64,000 bases of DNA, taken from NCBI GenBank assembly GCA_020152595.1, contig JAIGNY010000476.1, positions 1,963,501 to 2,027,500 of the forward strand, written 5' to 3'. Positions 32,991-45,379 of the stretch are shown piece by piece. The notes beneath the pieces are model-generated. The model worked only from the letters and a program-made list of their open reading frames with translations, was not told the origin of the DNA and ran no database searches. The stretch comes from Chiridota heheva (Eukaryota > Echinodermata > Holothuroidea > Apodida > Chiridotidae). Every line of letters starts with the position of its first letter. Positions within the stretch are counted from its first letter, which is position 1. The position numbers and the translations under genes are program-made.

Positions 32991-33324
32991 GTTTCTTAAA
33001 AAATTAGTTCAGGTGTCAGTATAAATACATCTTACATAAAAGAGAACTTGAAAGAGAATGATTGTCACTTGGAAGTGCATTTGTGTGATGCTATTATTGA
33101 TTATTTGTGATTAATTATTTTTGATAATTGATTATTTGCTAGAAAATGGCTAATATATTAGCAATATGAAAAAATATGCCATATCTAAAAGCATGTCTTG
33201 TTGCAAGGATGTAAAATCCATCTTGATGTTATACAACAGTATTTTGCTGTTAGTATGACTATTGTCTTTTTATGACTTCAATTTCCCTCAAAAGCAAACA
33301 TTGTTACTAAAGGGTCAGGTGCTT

Positions 33325-33789
33325 CAGCGGTCAGGCATCTCCATCTTATATGAAAGAGGACTTAAAAAGAAACAAAACAGTGAAGAAAGCATTTTAAAAT
33401 CTTATTCAGTTAAGGAGATGATATCTAAGTTTAAAGTTTTGTATAATTTGTGTAGAGACGACTGAAATCAAACTAGTTGTGATGTCATAGCCTCAGATTC
33501 CTCAAAGTATTGATGCATTTCATCATATTTTGTCCAGCGATTTCGTGGCCTAATAACCATGGGATATCAAAAAAAGTAGTACAACTGAATACAGGAAAGG
33601 TATTTATAATATACCACCTGAAGAAAGTTTGAGGGAAAATAATTTAAATGATAACAAAATTAAATAAACTCACTTTAAAATACAATTAACAATTGTAAAA
33701 ATTGTGTGGATGAAGACACTAACTTTCCATAGTAGACTAAATTTCTTTTGAAGTCCTCTTTCATATAAGATGGACATGCTTGACCACTG
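33325..33789. mobile_element. Insertion with 48-bp inverted ends in copy A
   Basis: Left arm 33325-33372 (cagcggtcaggcatctccat...) and right arm 33742-33789 are inverse complements with few mismatches. The interior is AT-rich. Copy B of the host repeat lacks it at the matching point. The same terminal motif (catcttatatgaaagaggactt) also ends the host repeat itself at 33005-33050 and 47455-47490, so this may be a nested relative. Confidence 0.65.
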
Positions 33790-33957
33790 AACTAATTATA
33801 GCTGTTGAGGCTTAAGTTTTCATAGGCTAACTTGAAAAACAGTTTTCACATATTCAAACGATATCTAATACTTCAATACGCAGTGGGGCAACTAGAGTCC
33901 TGGGAGCCCGTGGGAATTTTGGCGCTTAGCAGCGATGTCGGAACCGGCGGCAGGAGA

Positions 33958-34020
33958 AGGGGGGGGGGGGGGGGGTAAGGGGTAAGGGGGAAGGGGGTAA
34001 GGGGGAGGGTACTGCCCATT
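33958..34020. repeat. Poly-G / GGGTAAGG tract
   Basis: About 18 consecutive G then gggtaagg-type repeats, within copy A. A second G-rich run lies at 34449-34487. Both could form G-quadruplexes on the plus strand. Confidence 0.8.
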
Positions 34021-34189
34021 GCCTTAATCTAAGAAGAGCAGGAAGTGCCCTTTTGAAAGTTGATGGTGGACCGAGCACGAGGTGCCCTTTTGAAAGTTGA
34101 GGGCGGACTGGGCTGGAGGCGCCTTTTCGAAACTTACATTAAGTTATTCTAGGTCAATATTGAAGCTTAAAAAGAAATAGAAATCCACT

Positions 34190-35330
34190 TACTCACAAAT
34201 ATTACATAATACATAGAAGTTGTTACATACATTTAGCATTTATTTGACACAATTAAAACATGTCATTTTACCAGGGGCACCGATACAGAGGTTTCGTGGT
34301 GGGAGAGGGCATGCTCATTACCCCAATAATTATATGTAAGCAGCAATTTTCGAAAGAAGCCTATTCGCCCGATGAGTAATTGCCAACATTGGTCCTGGCT
34401 CCCCAATCTCAAACCTATAAGCGGCTACCGAAAGTGGGGAAGTCAAAAGTGTGTGTGGGGTGGGGTGGGGAGGGGGGGGGGGGGGGATTTCAAAATCACG
34501 CTAAAATACAACACATCACTATACAAAAGTATCCATTTGGAAAAAATGTGAGGGTGGGGAAAGTGCCCCCTTGCTTCTCTTGCAAACCATATAAGTAGGA
34601 ACCATGGGGTCAGGAGGCAAGATTCCTCCACTTTTTTGAAAACTCACAAAAGAAATTGTTTGTGTAAAATAAAAAGTACTCTCCAAGAAGCGCCCGAATA
34701 CCCACCAACAAAAACAGGCTTACACCCATTCCAAAATATATCTTGAGCAACTACATCATTGATGCTCTAGTTATAGTCATCATTTATATATGAAAAAGAG
34801 AACAAAATTCAATTAAAAAAATGTATAAGCTGATAAGAACAAGTTTCGTTACCCTGGCTACCGGGTGTGGTATCAAAGATTCGTAAGTTAAGGCGTACTT
34901 CATGAGGTGCCTAGGTATGACAAATAATGACACTGTATAGTGCCTCTGTATGACAAATAATGACACAAAGAAAGTTGTAATTTGAGAAAGAATTGAACAA
35001 TTCAGAGTTGAACGAAAAGCTATTGTCTAAAATTTAGCTGTTTAGATTAATCAAACGTAAGGAAAAGCCGTTTGTCATGACATGTCATGACCAACCCTTT
35101 TATGTTTGTTTGTTTAAAGTCAAATGAATTCGTGGATAAGTTTGTAGTGGGAGACGTTTGTATTTGTTTCGAGATTCAATGAGCTGATGAAACGTGGGTG
35201 CGCAAAGATGAAGCTATTACAGGTACGGTCACTGTGAGCAGGATATTACTATGACTAGTTTCTTGTCTTTCTTTGCACCAGGCTACAGAGGCCAGGTGTG
35301 TGCCTTTACTTTGAACAGCATGCAAATAAA
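34190..35330. other. Intron, no gene seen
   Basis: Intron sequence of the FAD gene with a G-rich run at 34449-34487 and a short tandem duplication (atgacaaataatgacac at 34917 and 34950). Confidence 0.5.
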
Positions 35331-35335
35331 CTTAC

Positions 35336-35421
35336 ATTCCTCCAAGTTGACGAACTCGTTCAACCCATGGATTGACGAGAGCACGTCCGTGATCGACAGT
35401 TGGGATCTCTCTCGTATCAGC
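35336..35421 (-). CDS. FAD oxidoreductase, internal exon
   Basis: An 86-nt exon after acceptor ttttgtatgcag and before donor GGAAT|gtaagt. It encodes ADTREIPTVDHGRALVNPWV and ERVRQLGG, the part of desaturase/amine-oxidase proteins where the conserved region selects a strand of the FAD domain. It starts in phase 0 and ends after two bases of a codon, matching both neighbours (37421-37569 and 31234-32002) exactly. Confidence 0.8.
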
Positions 35422-35847
35422 CTGCATACAAAAGCAAAATTAAACACATGAGCCTGAAAATTGATTTAAAAATAATGGTAGCTCCATCTTATGAACGAAA
35501 TCAAATTGCTAAACTGCATTGGAACCTGCAAAAAGAATGAAAATGGGTCAAATGGAAGAAAAAAATCGGTTATAAAATTGTCTGTTTCAGACATTTTAAT
35601 CAATGTTAAATTGTTTTGTTATTCAAATCTATTGTTTCTTGTATCCTTATTTCTTGGAAGAAGAGCATTGATCCAATAAAAAGTTTAGTTTTGCCCAGGA
35701 CTACTTAAATTGCGAATTTCCTCGGGGCTCGTGGGGTTTACTGACTGGATATTTCTTGCACCACTGGCAGTGCATTTCTCCTACACCCATTCGCAATTAT
35801 ACTTAACTTGAAAATTGAAAGATCTTTCTTCTTTGTTTATTAAATAG

Positions 35848-36229
35848 CAGCGGCGTATAGGAAGATATTTGACATTGTGGGTGGGAGCTGGGCATATTTT
35901 ATTTTTGTCCCAATTAAAACCTTCAAATTTGAATGAATGCCCAAAAAATATTTAAGGGGAGGGTCGCACAATTCTTTGTAAAATTTGGCCCAATCACAGA
36001 CAATTGTCCAGAACGAAGACAATTTTTCGAAAATAAAAATTTCCAGAAAATGTATGCAACATTAAAGGGATTTCCTGGAAATTGAAGAGATATCTAAAGA
36101 ATTCAAGATTTTTTGAAGAAACGATGTGAAGAGAAAATAATTTTTTTAGCAGTGGTACTTGAACCCGCCAATGAAATCATTAGAAAATCCCCCCTCCCCC
36201 TCCCCGGCCTCTTTTTTCCTACGCCACTG
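35848..36229. mobile_element. Candidate hAT-like MITE
   Basis: Left end cagcggcgtatagg and right end inverse cagtggcgtaggaaa resemble the ends of the MITEs at 5.0 and 5.4 kb. No target duplication is visible, so the call is weaker. The interior holds C-rich and AT-rich non-coding DNA. Confidence 0.45.
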
Positions 36230-36239
36230 AACAGAAAAT

Positions 36240-37415
36240 GGAAAACAAATGCATCTTGATTATATAGGATTTCTTCATGGTTGTTCCAAAAATGTACATG
36301 AAGATTATGTAAACAATTACATCTTCTGCAAAGAAAATCAATACAGCATCTATAGCATAATCCAAATACCAACATCACGATCTACAAAATTTCAATTACA
36401 ATTGAACACACCGCTGTGGAAAGATCAGCATTAACAGAATTTGCATTTAGCACCACAATCAATAGGTAACATCTACAAAACAATGAACTAACTTAACTCT
36501 GATCAGTTGAACACCAATAGCATATAGATTGCTGTAAAGGGAAACACACGGGCCCATACTTTTCATGATCTGAAACGAGGCCTCGTGTTACATTTACAAC
36601 CATGTACACCATGCCAACGATGACATATTTTAGCACACACAATGTATTTCCTTGGAATTACCTTTCAATTTGTTTTCCAAAAATTCTTTTGATGAAGTTT
36701 TAAGGGCTTGAATTTATCATTAATACCAAGGAGAAATAAAATTCGTAGACCAATGCAAAGAAAAATTATTTCTCACTAGTTAGAAAATTTGAAATAGATT
36801 ATAAAGAAATACATAAATATTATAATCTGTACTGGGTATATGACATCATTTTTTAGAGGGCGTATGAGCAATATGGCCGATCCCATGTAAGTTTATATTG
36901 ACAGAATTAATGTTTTAATAAATTATAAACCATATGCTAAATTCTTTTGTACGATGTGAAATTTCTGCAAATGACTTATGATGATTTCTATCCTATTAAA
37001 TGAAGAAAAAGCCAGACTTTATGTCTGCTTTAAGACTTCATAGACGAAACAGCTTTTCCTAGGTACAAGTCTCTTTGTCGCGGGATAACCAACACTTAGG
37101 CGATCGCTCCATCCCCATCCCCTTCTCTCATCCTTTATTTTTCTTCCACGTTCCGTTAAAGGGGTCTTTAGACTGCGGACTTAATTTCAAGGCTTTGCAG
37201 TTTTGAAACTGTGTATACTTTTCATTATCCACGTCAGTTTCTAATGTATTGACAAATGCTCTGACAATCTGATACACATACACCTACACACGTGCCAACA
37301 AAGGTCTTTCGGAATTGAAACCAAAAATGATAGATAACCTGATAACAATTCACATTAACCTCAGAGGTGAATTAAAACTTTAAAAGACAATAACAGGAAG
37401 TGATCAACTATATTT
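36240..37415. other. Intron, no gene seen
   Basis: AT-rich intron sequence without ORF or repeat structure that I can support. Confidence 0.45.
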
Positions 37416-37420
37416 ATTAC

Positions 37421-37569
37421 CTGTTGGTCGCTCATAAAGTAGAAATGGGAATACATCAGAAGCTCGGCAGCACTAAAGTTGGATTGTTCGTTGAAAGTGG
37501 CTGAGAGTGCAGGCTTAAGAACAATGTCCCTGAAAGCTGCATCCAAGCCGACGCGTTCACCCCATTGCC
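37421..37569 (-). CDS. FAD oxidoreductase, internal exon
   Basis: A 149-nt exon between acceptor gctatcgttcag and donor CAACAG|gtaata. It encodes GERVGLDAAFRDIVLKPALS and FSAAELLMYSHFYFMSDQ, a helical segment typical of the substrate-side domain of this oxidoreductase family. The entry phase (two bases complete a codon) fits the upstream exon at 51877-51983, 14.3 kb away, and the exit phase 0 fits 35336-35421. Confidence 0.85.
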
Positions 37570-37989
37570 CTGAACGATAGCAATTAAACAACGTTTAAAA
37601 ATGTAAGTTTGGAAAGTTTATCAACAATAATCTCAAAATGATGTCTCGACCTGTACAGAGAGCGCTTCAGGGCCTCATTAAACGTGGTGACCCTTTTTAG
37701 TGACCACTTTTCTCAATATCGGTCACCATATTTTAAATTGCGGGAAATCAAGAAGGGGGCTTAAGAAGTCAAATATCGCCTCCTGTTTTATTGTTTCCAT
37801 CTTCGCTCGCCCTTTTTTCTCCTTCTCAACAAAGAACTGTTTTCAGTTGATGCACGTATACATCTATTCACGTGCGTGGTAAAACGCGCACTCACCAAAA
37901 CAATAATTTACTGTCATTTTGTTGTGTTTCGCTTATTTCTAAATGCTATTTTCCAACGTTTTGAAAAGTTGTTTAAAGAATTTGCTTAA

Positions 37990-38753
37990 ATGAAGGCTAC
38001 GGTTCATAAAGCTTTTCGAAGGTATAGAAATTTTCCTTCTATCAAAAGCAAAGCTAATTACATACGTTTAGGAAATCAGTATAATGATGTTATTTGTAAC
38101 AAAAAGAATGGTTTTAAAAACAAAATTAGGAGGGATTTGGTTACGGTTGCTTGTACAAACAATGTGAAATTCTGGAATTTCTTTAAAATCAGAAGTAATT
38201 TGAATACTAATGCAATTATTGCCCATGATTGGCTGCAGTATTTCAGAGCTATATCTGATTATACTTCTAGCAGCAATCACGTTTATTTTTATCAAGCGAC
38301 AGACATGACAGATAATGATATTGATATAGATCTATTGAATAATGTTATTAATATAGATGAAATAAAACATTGTATACATACACGACTTGAAGAACTCTAA
38401 AGCACCTGGCATGGATGGGATACCCAATGAGTTCTTCAAAGCTCTGCCAGGGTGGATCATTGAAATAATCGTTAAACTCTTTAATGGCTTTTTTGAAAAT
38501 GGCATTTACCCAGATTCCTGAGATATAGGTTTGATCTGTCCTATTTTAAAGAAGGGTAGTATCAAAGATCCCACAAATTACAGGCCGTTTATTGTCTTCT
38601 TTAAGCAAAACATTTGCTTCAGTTCTCTGTACTTGACTAAAAGACTGGTGTGATAACAATGATGTAATCTCAAGAGCACAAGCTGGTTTTTGTAAAAGTT
38701 ACTCGGCTATTATAATGCTTTTGTATTACATTCTTTAATTACAAACTCCTTAA
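37990..38753 (+). pseudogene. LINE RT, N-terminal part
   Basis: ORF 37990-38400 (linker before RT: AFRRYRNFPSIKSKANYIRL), then in shifted frames SKAPGMDGIPNEFFKALPGW (38400-38460), an in-frame TGA at about 38519, and NGFFENGIYPDS / GLICPILKKGSIKDPTNYRP (38480-38587). These are RT fingers motifs. Broken by frameshifts and then by the transposon. Confidence 0.85.
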
Positions 38754-39116
38754 AAAGGGCCTGCCATGGAGAAAAAAAAAACGCTGAAAAGTTGCCTATG
38801 GGCTTTTATTACCCTCAAATTTAAATACCCAACTGAAAAATCACGAAAAATGATCGTTTACAGACGAAAAAGTGTGTTTGAAATTGCCGGTTTTCATCGA
38901 CGCCAAAAAAAATAATAATCCGTAGTGACGTCACCGCTTGATGATGACGTAGGGTTAGGCACCCATTTGCAACTACGTGAATAGACTGGCCAAATATTAT
39001 ACTAGCTGATTGTGTTGAGTTAGTGTGTAAACTATACTGACACAGTGATTCTGATTGTGCGATACTGTTGATACTGTGATAGTGATACGCTAGCTTTTCG
39101 AAGAAAAATCAAGAAA

Positions 39117-39449
39117 ATGCCGTTTCGTTGTGTCGTTGGTGGATGCAGCAATAAAAATGTAATAGGTGTTTCAATGCACAGATTTCCACAAGACGCTAAA
39201 CAACGACGTTTGTGGATTAGACTTGTGTAGACTACCCGGAAGGACTTTAGCCCTAACGACGTTACACAGTCGAATGTTATTTGCGGAGACCATTTTGCAG
39301 AAGAATGTTTCCCCTTAGACCAGCGTTTAAAAAAGTCGTTTGGTCTGAGCACAAAATCATTTTTGTTACCTGGATCGGTACCAAATATAAAGAAAAGGAA
39401 AAGTGACGATGCCACCTCAGAAATGATGGGTGAACCTACACTACACTAG
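39117..39449 (+). pseudogene. THAP-domain protein fragment
   Basis: From ATG 39117 the frame reads MPFRCVVGGCSNKN with the first two cysteines, LWIRLV, a premature TAG at 39228-39230, then SNVICGDHFAEECFP (Cys-x2-His) and LLPGSVPNI (the AVPTIF-like box). This is the complete C2CH zinc-binding THAP module, the DNA-binding domain of P-element-type transposases. After 39449 a frame change leads into a Thr/Ser-rich segment encoded by the (CTA/CTG)n tract. Confidence 0.88.
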
Positions 39450-39486
39450 TTACAGATAACACTAGGCCGGATGAGAACACCAGCGT

Positions 39487-39491
39487 TGGGC

Positions 39492-39538
<47 letters not shown>

Positions 39539-39600
39539 GCTACTGCTACTGCTACTGCTACTGCTACTGCTAGTGCTAGTGATAGTGATAGTGATAGTGC
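39487..39600. repeat. (CTA)n then (CTG/CTA)n microsatellite
   Basis: About 15 CTA triplets, then alternating CTA-CTG, then GTGATA. It lies downstream of the THAP remnant and could encode Thr/Ala/Ser repeats in one frame. Confidence 0.93.
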
Positions 39601-39619
39601 TACTGTTTCAAGTTGCAGT

Positions 39620-41050
39620 AACGTTAGGCCTACAACAAGTTCAAGTACAACAAGGTCTAGTACAATTAGTACTGTCAGCTCAACAAGGCCAGCAAAGAAG
39701 GCAAGGCTTTTTTCGGAGTATCGTGCAAGGAAAAAAGTTAGTTTTGTAGGTTACCTAACGTTGAGTTGTTAATTTTTTTAAGAATATAGGCCCCCTACTT
39801 AAACCCTAAACCTTCCATTTCATGTCATATTTTATTTTAAAAAAATTGGTCTAATTTGTTTAAATTCTAATTACATATAAGTTGATACAACAAGGAAGAA
39901 ATCCTAAAGTCCATGGATGTACATGTATCAAACCCCCCCCACTTCCATTTGTGTTCTAATCTTCTCGCAACCCCCATCCTCCACCCCTTCCCCCACCCCC
40001 ACCCCTCCCCTCCCCTAGTCTACCCCGTTGCCAAGTGTAATTTCAAGCCTCTTGTTAGTCTTACCGGCCTACACTAGTCAACTGCAGTGTACATGCAGTA
40101 CAGACTTTTAACTCGCCGTTGGGTCACCGTTTGCCGCACCGAACTGGGAGCGGCGTTTCGGCAACTTTTTTCATGATTCTAATTAAAATAACACCTTGAA
40201 ATATGCTGAAATTAATTTATAGTTCTATGTCGTAACTCGAAGGTATCAAATTTTCTGGTGATATTTTTTGTTTGCAATTGGGTAAAATTTCGTCCGAAAT
40301 CTACCTCAATTTGAGCCTCTTATTTTCCAAGTCTAATGAGCACTACTTCAACAACTATGTGCGCGACTGTAAAATCTCCCAACCATAAAGTCGAGTCCAT
40401 AGGATGTGATCATTAACTACCCCCTCCCCCTCCCCTTCCTAAAAAAGAAAAAGAAAGAAGAATTGTACTTGCCTGCAGCTCAAAGTCATTGGCATTGTCA
40501 TAGCCAGAAGGGGACAAGTTACAACGCCTGTTCCATCGGTACATGTTTACGGTTGATTGTAACTTGGTCGATGTTGGCACACGATTGCAAGTGGTACAGC
40601 TAATGGCCAATTTTGTTTTGTTTCCCACATTTTATGTCAGTAACAGGTGTGAAGAGCACCCCACTCAATATGCACTACTTGCGATATGAGATCAACGGCA
40701 TATGCTGTATCTTTTTTATATACTCGATCAGATGCTAATATCTGAGGTTACATTAAAGATTTTTTTCTTTTCTTTCTTTGACCTTAGATGGTGGAAGAAA
40801 TCACAGAAGCATATGAAAAACAAATGACAGAATCCAGGGGAGATGTGCTCGTGGCAACCACAGAAGAGATGGAATTTCTTCAATAAATTAACTTCCTTTA
40901 CTACGACTTTCACTGATTTCGCTTTGATTTTCTTCAAATTCTGAGCTTAAAAAAGATAATTCAAGTTTATAATTTTCTTCGGAGCTGTCACTGTTACTAG
41001 CCATTTATACACACGCTATAATGCGGAATCGCAGCACTGGCAGATTGTAA
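39620..41050. other. Interior of the THAP transposon
   Basis: No transposase motif found. C-rich runs at 39930-40020 and 40420-40440. A short plus-strand ORF (MVEEITEAYEKQMTES..., 40789-40887) and a minus-strand Cys-containing frame (40413-40628) show no recognised domain. Confidence 0.45.
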
Positions 41051-41268
41051 ACAAACAAATGGGTGCCTAAGCCTACGTCATCATCAAGCGGTGACGTCAC
41101 TACGGATTATTATTTATTTTTTTGGCGTCGATGAAAACCGGCAATTTGGAACACATTTTTTCGTCTGTAAACGATCATTTTCGTGATTTTTAAGTTGGGT
41201 ATTTGAATTTGAGGGTAATAAAAACCCATAGGCAACTTTTCAGCGTTTTTTTTTTTCCATGGCAGGCC

Positions 41269-42640
41269 CTCTTTAAGTAAACCGAGAGGTAAATTGTATG
41301 CTATTTTTGTAGATTTTAAAGGAACATTCGATAGTATTAACCATAAGTTACTTTTTCATAAGTTGAAGAATAGATACAAGATTGATGGAAAGTTTCTTAA
41401 CACATTACGTAACATGTTCAGCAACGTAAAAGCCTGCATAAAATTGGGCAACCTATTTCAGATTATTTTGTTTGTCATAAAGGTGTTCGACAGGGCTGTG
41501 TTTTTCTCCCATACTTTTTTCACTTTTTGTTAATGATATTGAAGACCATTTACGAGGTGAATATTACGAAGGGCTGAAAGTTGGAAATGAAGAATTGTTT
41601 TGCTTACTGTATGCCGATGACATAGTCATTTTTACTGAGAATTCCTACGTGCTGCAAAAACTTATTGATAGCCTTTGTTTTTATTGTAAGAAAAATCCAT
41701 TAGTAATTGATAAGAAGAAGACTAAAGTATGGTCTTCAGAAAAGGAGGTAGACTTGCCAAATCTGAATGGTGCAAAACTTGAAGTGTTAAATAATTATAA
41801 GTTCTTGGCAGTTTCCTTTTCTTGCCTGGGTGGATAGACTGCTGCTCAAAAGGATCTTGCTGATAAGGCCTGTAAGGCTACTTTCTCGGTTAAAACCAAT
41901 ATCACACAAGCTGGTCACCTTCCATGCTATCAATGTATGTTACTTTTTGATAAGAACATTTTACCGAATCTGATGTATGGCTCTGAGTAATGGAGACCAC
42001 AAACCAGCTCTAAGATTGAAAGTGTTCATGACCATTTTTGTCAATTCACCCTAAGATTACCAAGTAATTCCGTAAATGCTGTAGCAAGAGGGAAATTAGG
42101 TAAGTTAGTTTGTATTGTTACGCAGTAAGAAATGCCCTTAAATATTGGTTAAAAGTTTTGAAACAAGATAAGAGTCGCTACACTTATATCTCATACAATT
42201 AACCATCTTTATCACAAAGTGGATATTTGTGTAAATTCTTGGGTTGCGATTATAAGACATCGCTTAATGAGTTTAGGCTTCGGAGAGGTACGGTTTTAGC
42301 AAGGTGTAGGAGATGAATCTGTATTCCTGCAAGATTTATCATTAAATTTGTCTGACATCAATGAGCAAGAATGGCTTCCTCAAATAAATTAAATGGACCG
42401 TCTATATAATTGTAGAGTTTACAAACATTATCTCACATATGAACCGTATTTAACATTTTTTGATAATCCGCATTTATGTTCTTATATCACACGTCTTCGC
42501 TGTGGCGTACTCCCTTTGAATATCCGTACTGGCAGACGGCAAAATATTCCAAAAAATTTAGGATTATGCACTATGTGTAACCTACATCGTCTAAAGGATG
42601 TCCTTCTATGAGGACATTCGTAAAGTTTTCATTCATCAGC
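41269..42640 (+). pseudogene. LINE RT, C-terminal part
   Basis: Continues the interrupted RT: LYAIFVDFKGTFDSINHKLL (motif A; the usual A of AFD is T here, 41298-41357), YADDIVIF with intact YADD at 41610-41621, NNYKFLAVSF (41790), MLLFDKNILPNLMYGSE (41937-41988) and a Cys-rich C-terminus LCTMCNLHRLKD (42565-42600). Several stops (e.g. 41836, 41989) and frame changes. Confidence 0.87.
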
Positions 42641-42867
42641 GCTTTTATGACCACCACAGGCTTCGTTTGAAACAATTCTAAGAATTACATGCGAATCTTA
42701 ACTTTAAATTAAGCCAGGTTCATATACAAAGCTCTTCAAAAGCGCAAAGAATCTTTAGCATAATCTTTATGATGTAAATTAAAACATTACTAATCCTTTC
42801 TTTGATCATTGAAAAAAAAATTCAATGTACTTATTTGTGTATGTAATAGGCTGGAGACCTAATCATT

Positions 42868-43373
<506 letters not shown>

Positions 43374-43374
43374 T

Positions 43375-44625
43375 CAAATTTGTTGTTTAATTTGACCAAA
43401 GTTGCTTCGGTGCAGAGTTGACCAAGTTGTGGTCAAAATTTGACCATTCCTTTTTTTGGAGTGTACATTACAAGACGAACTTTAAGAGGAACAAAAAATT
43501 GCATATTTTGGCCTGAAAATTCAAATGCTCATAAAAATCAGTCCGGCAGCATGCTTGTTAATGAGAACCTAAATTGTCCTAAAAATGGGAACATTTTGCT
43601 ACATGGAAGCCGCCATTTTGTGATATTTCCTATGATCCTATACTATCTTTACGGTAAAGCTTTATGCAATGTTACAATTTTAATTTTGAAATACGTCTGG
43701 GAAAAATATCTTTGCTTGGGGAAACTTAAAACTCATGAAAATACCTGCATTACTGTCATGGCTAAAACTTGCCCACTCCTATTTGGCAGTTTAATATATG
43801 TTCACCGGAATATTAGAAACAATAGAAAATAGAGCTAGGCTTTTTAGCGCGAAGCAGCTATTTTAAAAATTAAAATGTTTTTCAACACAATGATTTTTAA
43901 TATTTCAAGTACGTTAATTAGAAACTATGACAATTTATCGCAACATCTAAACAATATGCATTACTTCAATATTCTTGTGTGTTATAAATGTTCCTATTAA
44001 TAGGCATGCTGCTGGACTGAAAATGGTCATTTTTGTACCAATTTGGAAGATTTTTTTGTTGGGGTGCTGTTTTCATCATTTTGCATGGATTTAAATGCAT
44101 AAGTTTCTGCTACACGTCCATATACCTTTAAACGATGCCCTGGACTGTTTTGTACAACCCCCGCATTGGTATACACTGACAATTTAGTCATCCCAGACCC
44201 AATGGCAAGGTCTCTTTGCCAACGTATATTATATTATGTCAAAAATCTGCATTTGCCCTAAAATCCGAGGAAATATGTTACGTAATTCCGACTTAAGAAA
44301 CTAAGATCATCCTAAATTTTTGATGTTTTTAAATGAACTCAGACACAAAATTCCCAAGTAAGATAAACCCCCAGTTAACAATGCATAAAATGAATGCAGC
44401 CTGAGAAAGAAAGAAAGCCTTGATGTGATGACAACACTATAGTCAACGTCAAAATCCTCAACAAATATTCATAAGAATCGATCTTTAGATGCAAGAAGTA
44501 TTTATTTACGTAGTCAGTTCCATAGAGCAACATTACTTATTGAATACCATTTTCATACTAAAGATGAAACTAGAAAATCAATGATGTAGTAGCTCAACAT
44601 ATATTTTGGGGTGTATACAAGCCTG
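43375..44625. other. Intron, no supported gene
   Basis: A 130-residue open frame at 43440-43832 lacks domain, splice or codon-bias support and is probably chance. No repeat recognised. Confidence 0.4.
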
Positions 44626-44629
44626 TCTC

Positions 44630-45375
44630 TGTTGGTTGGTGCATGTGTCGGTTGGTGCATGTGTCGGTTGGTGCATGTGTCGGTTGGTGCATGTGTCGGT
44701 TGGTGCATGTGTCGGTTGGTGCATGTGTCGGTTGGTGCATGTGTCGGTTGGTGCATGTGTCGGTTGGTGCATGTGTCGGTTGGTGCATGTGTCGGTTGGT
44801 GCATGTGTCGGTTGGTGCATGTGTCGGTTGGTGCATGTGTCGGTTGGTGCATGTGTCGGTTGGTGCATGTGTCGGTTGGTGCATGTGTCGGTTGGTGCAT
44901 GTGTCGGTCGGTGCATGTGTCGGTCGGTGCATGTGTCGGTCGGTGCATGTGTCGGTCGGTGCATGTGTCGGTCGGTGCATGTGTCGGTCGGTGCATGTGT
45001 CGGTCGGTGCATGTGTCGGTCGGTGCATGTGTCGGTCGGTGCATGTGTCGGTCGGTGCATGTGTCGGTCGGTGCATGTGTCGGTCGGTGCATGTGTCGGT
45101 CGGTGCATGTGTCGGTCGGTGCACGTGTCGGTCGGTGCACGTGTCGGTTGGCGCATGTGTCGGTTGGCGCATGTGTCGGTTGGCGCATGTGTCGGTTGGC
45201 GCATGTGTCGGTTGGCGCATGTGTCGGTTGGCGCATGTGTCGGTTGGCGCATGTGTCGGTTGGCGCATGTGTCGGTTGGCGCATGCGTCGGGGCGCATGC
45301 GTCGGAGGGCGCATGTGTCGGCGGGCGCATGTGTCCGTGGGCGTATGTGTCCGTGGGTGCGTGTGTCCGTGGGTG
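44630..45375. repeat. 16-bp minisatellite in three variant blocks
   Basis: Unit ggtgcatgtgtcggtt, about 46 copies. Block 1 (44630 to about 44908) uses gttggtgcatgtgtcg, block 2 (to about 45145) uses gtcggtgcatgtgtcg, block 3 (to about 45285) uses gttggcgcatgtgtcg, then degenerates. Because 16 is not a multiple of 3, all frames give the same 16-residue repeat, so long ORFs here are artefacts. Confidence 0.97.
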
Positions 45376-45379
45376 CATG

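Larger units (their letters stand above)
32996..34180 (+). repeat. 1-kb dispersed repeat, copy A
   Basis: Matches the reverse complement of 46530-47500 in order: ttagttcaggtg near 33005, ttgattaattatttttgata and tatggcatat blocks near 33100-33190, cctcaaaagcaaacattgtta (33290-33306), aacagttttcacatattcaaacgata (33840), cagtgggg-aa-t-gagtcctgggagcccgt (33881-33913) and gtgcccttttgaaagttga phrases (34050-34130). Copy A carries an extra insertion at about 33310-33800. Confidence 0.8.
38754..41268 (+). mobile_element. P-like / THAP DNA transposon with long inverted repeats
   Basis: 2.5-kb element with terminal inverted repeats of about 215 bp (38754-38970 and 41055-41268). Both contain aaaacccataggcaactttt, gaaaaatgatcgtttacaga and gtagtgacgtcaccgcttga in opposite orientation. 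It splits a LINE ORF. Flanking octamers ctccttaa (38746-38753) and ctctttaa (41269-41276) match 7 of 8, as in P-element target duplications. The interior has a THAP domain near the left end and no recognisable catalytic transposase core, so the copy is non-autonomous. Confidence 0.85.
37985..42640 (+). mobile_element. LINE, split by a THAP/P-like transposon
   Basis: A non-LTR retrotransposon in two halves, 37985-38753 and 41269-42640. The left half codes for the RT entry region, the right half for the palm, thumb and C-terminal region, and the reading sense continues across the insertion. It ends near the (AT)n tract at 42868. Sits in antisense within the 14.3-kb intron of the FAD gene. Many stops and frameshifts occur. 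Confidence 0.88.

Noticed and set aside
35251..35451. Plus-strand ORF
   Set aside because: It is the shadow of the minus-strand FAD oxidoreductase exon at 35336-35421, which has both splice signals and phase support.
39032..39415. 127-codon minus-strand ORF
   Set aside because: Shadow of the plus-strand THAP domain.
43440..43832. 130-codon plus-strand ORF
   Set aside because: No domain, no splice support, AT-rich chance composition.
44630..45375. CRISPR-like array
   Set aside because: Repeats are directly adjacent, with no unique spacers, and the context is eukaryotic.
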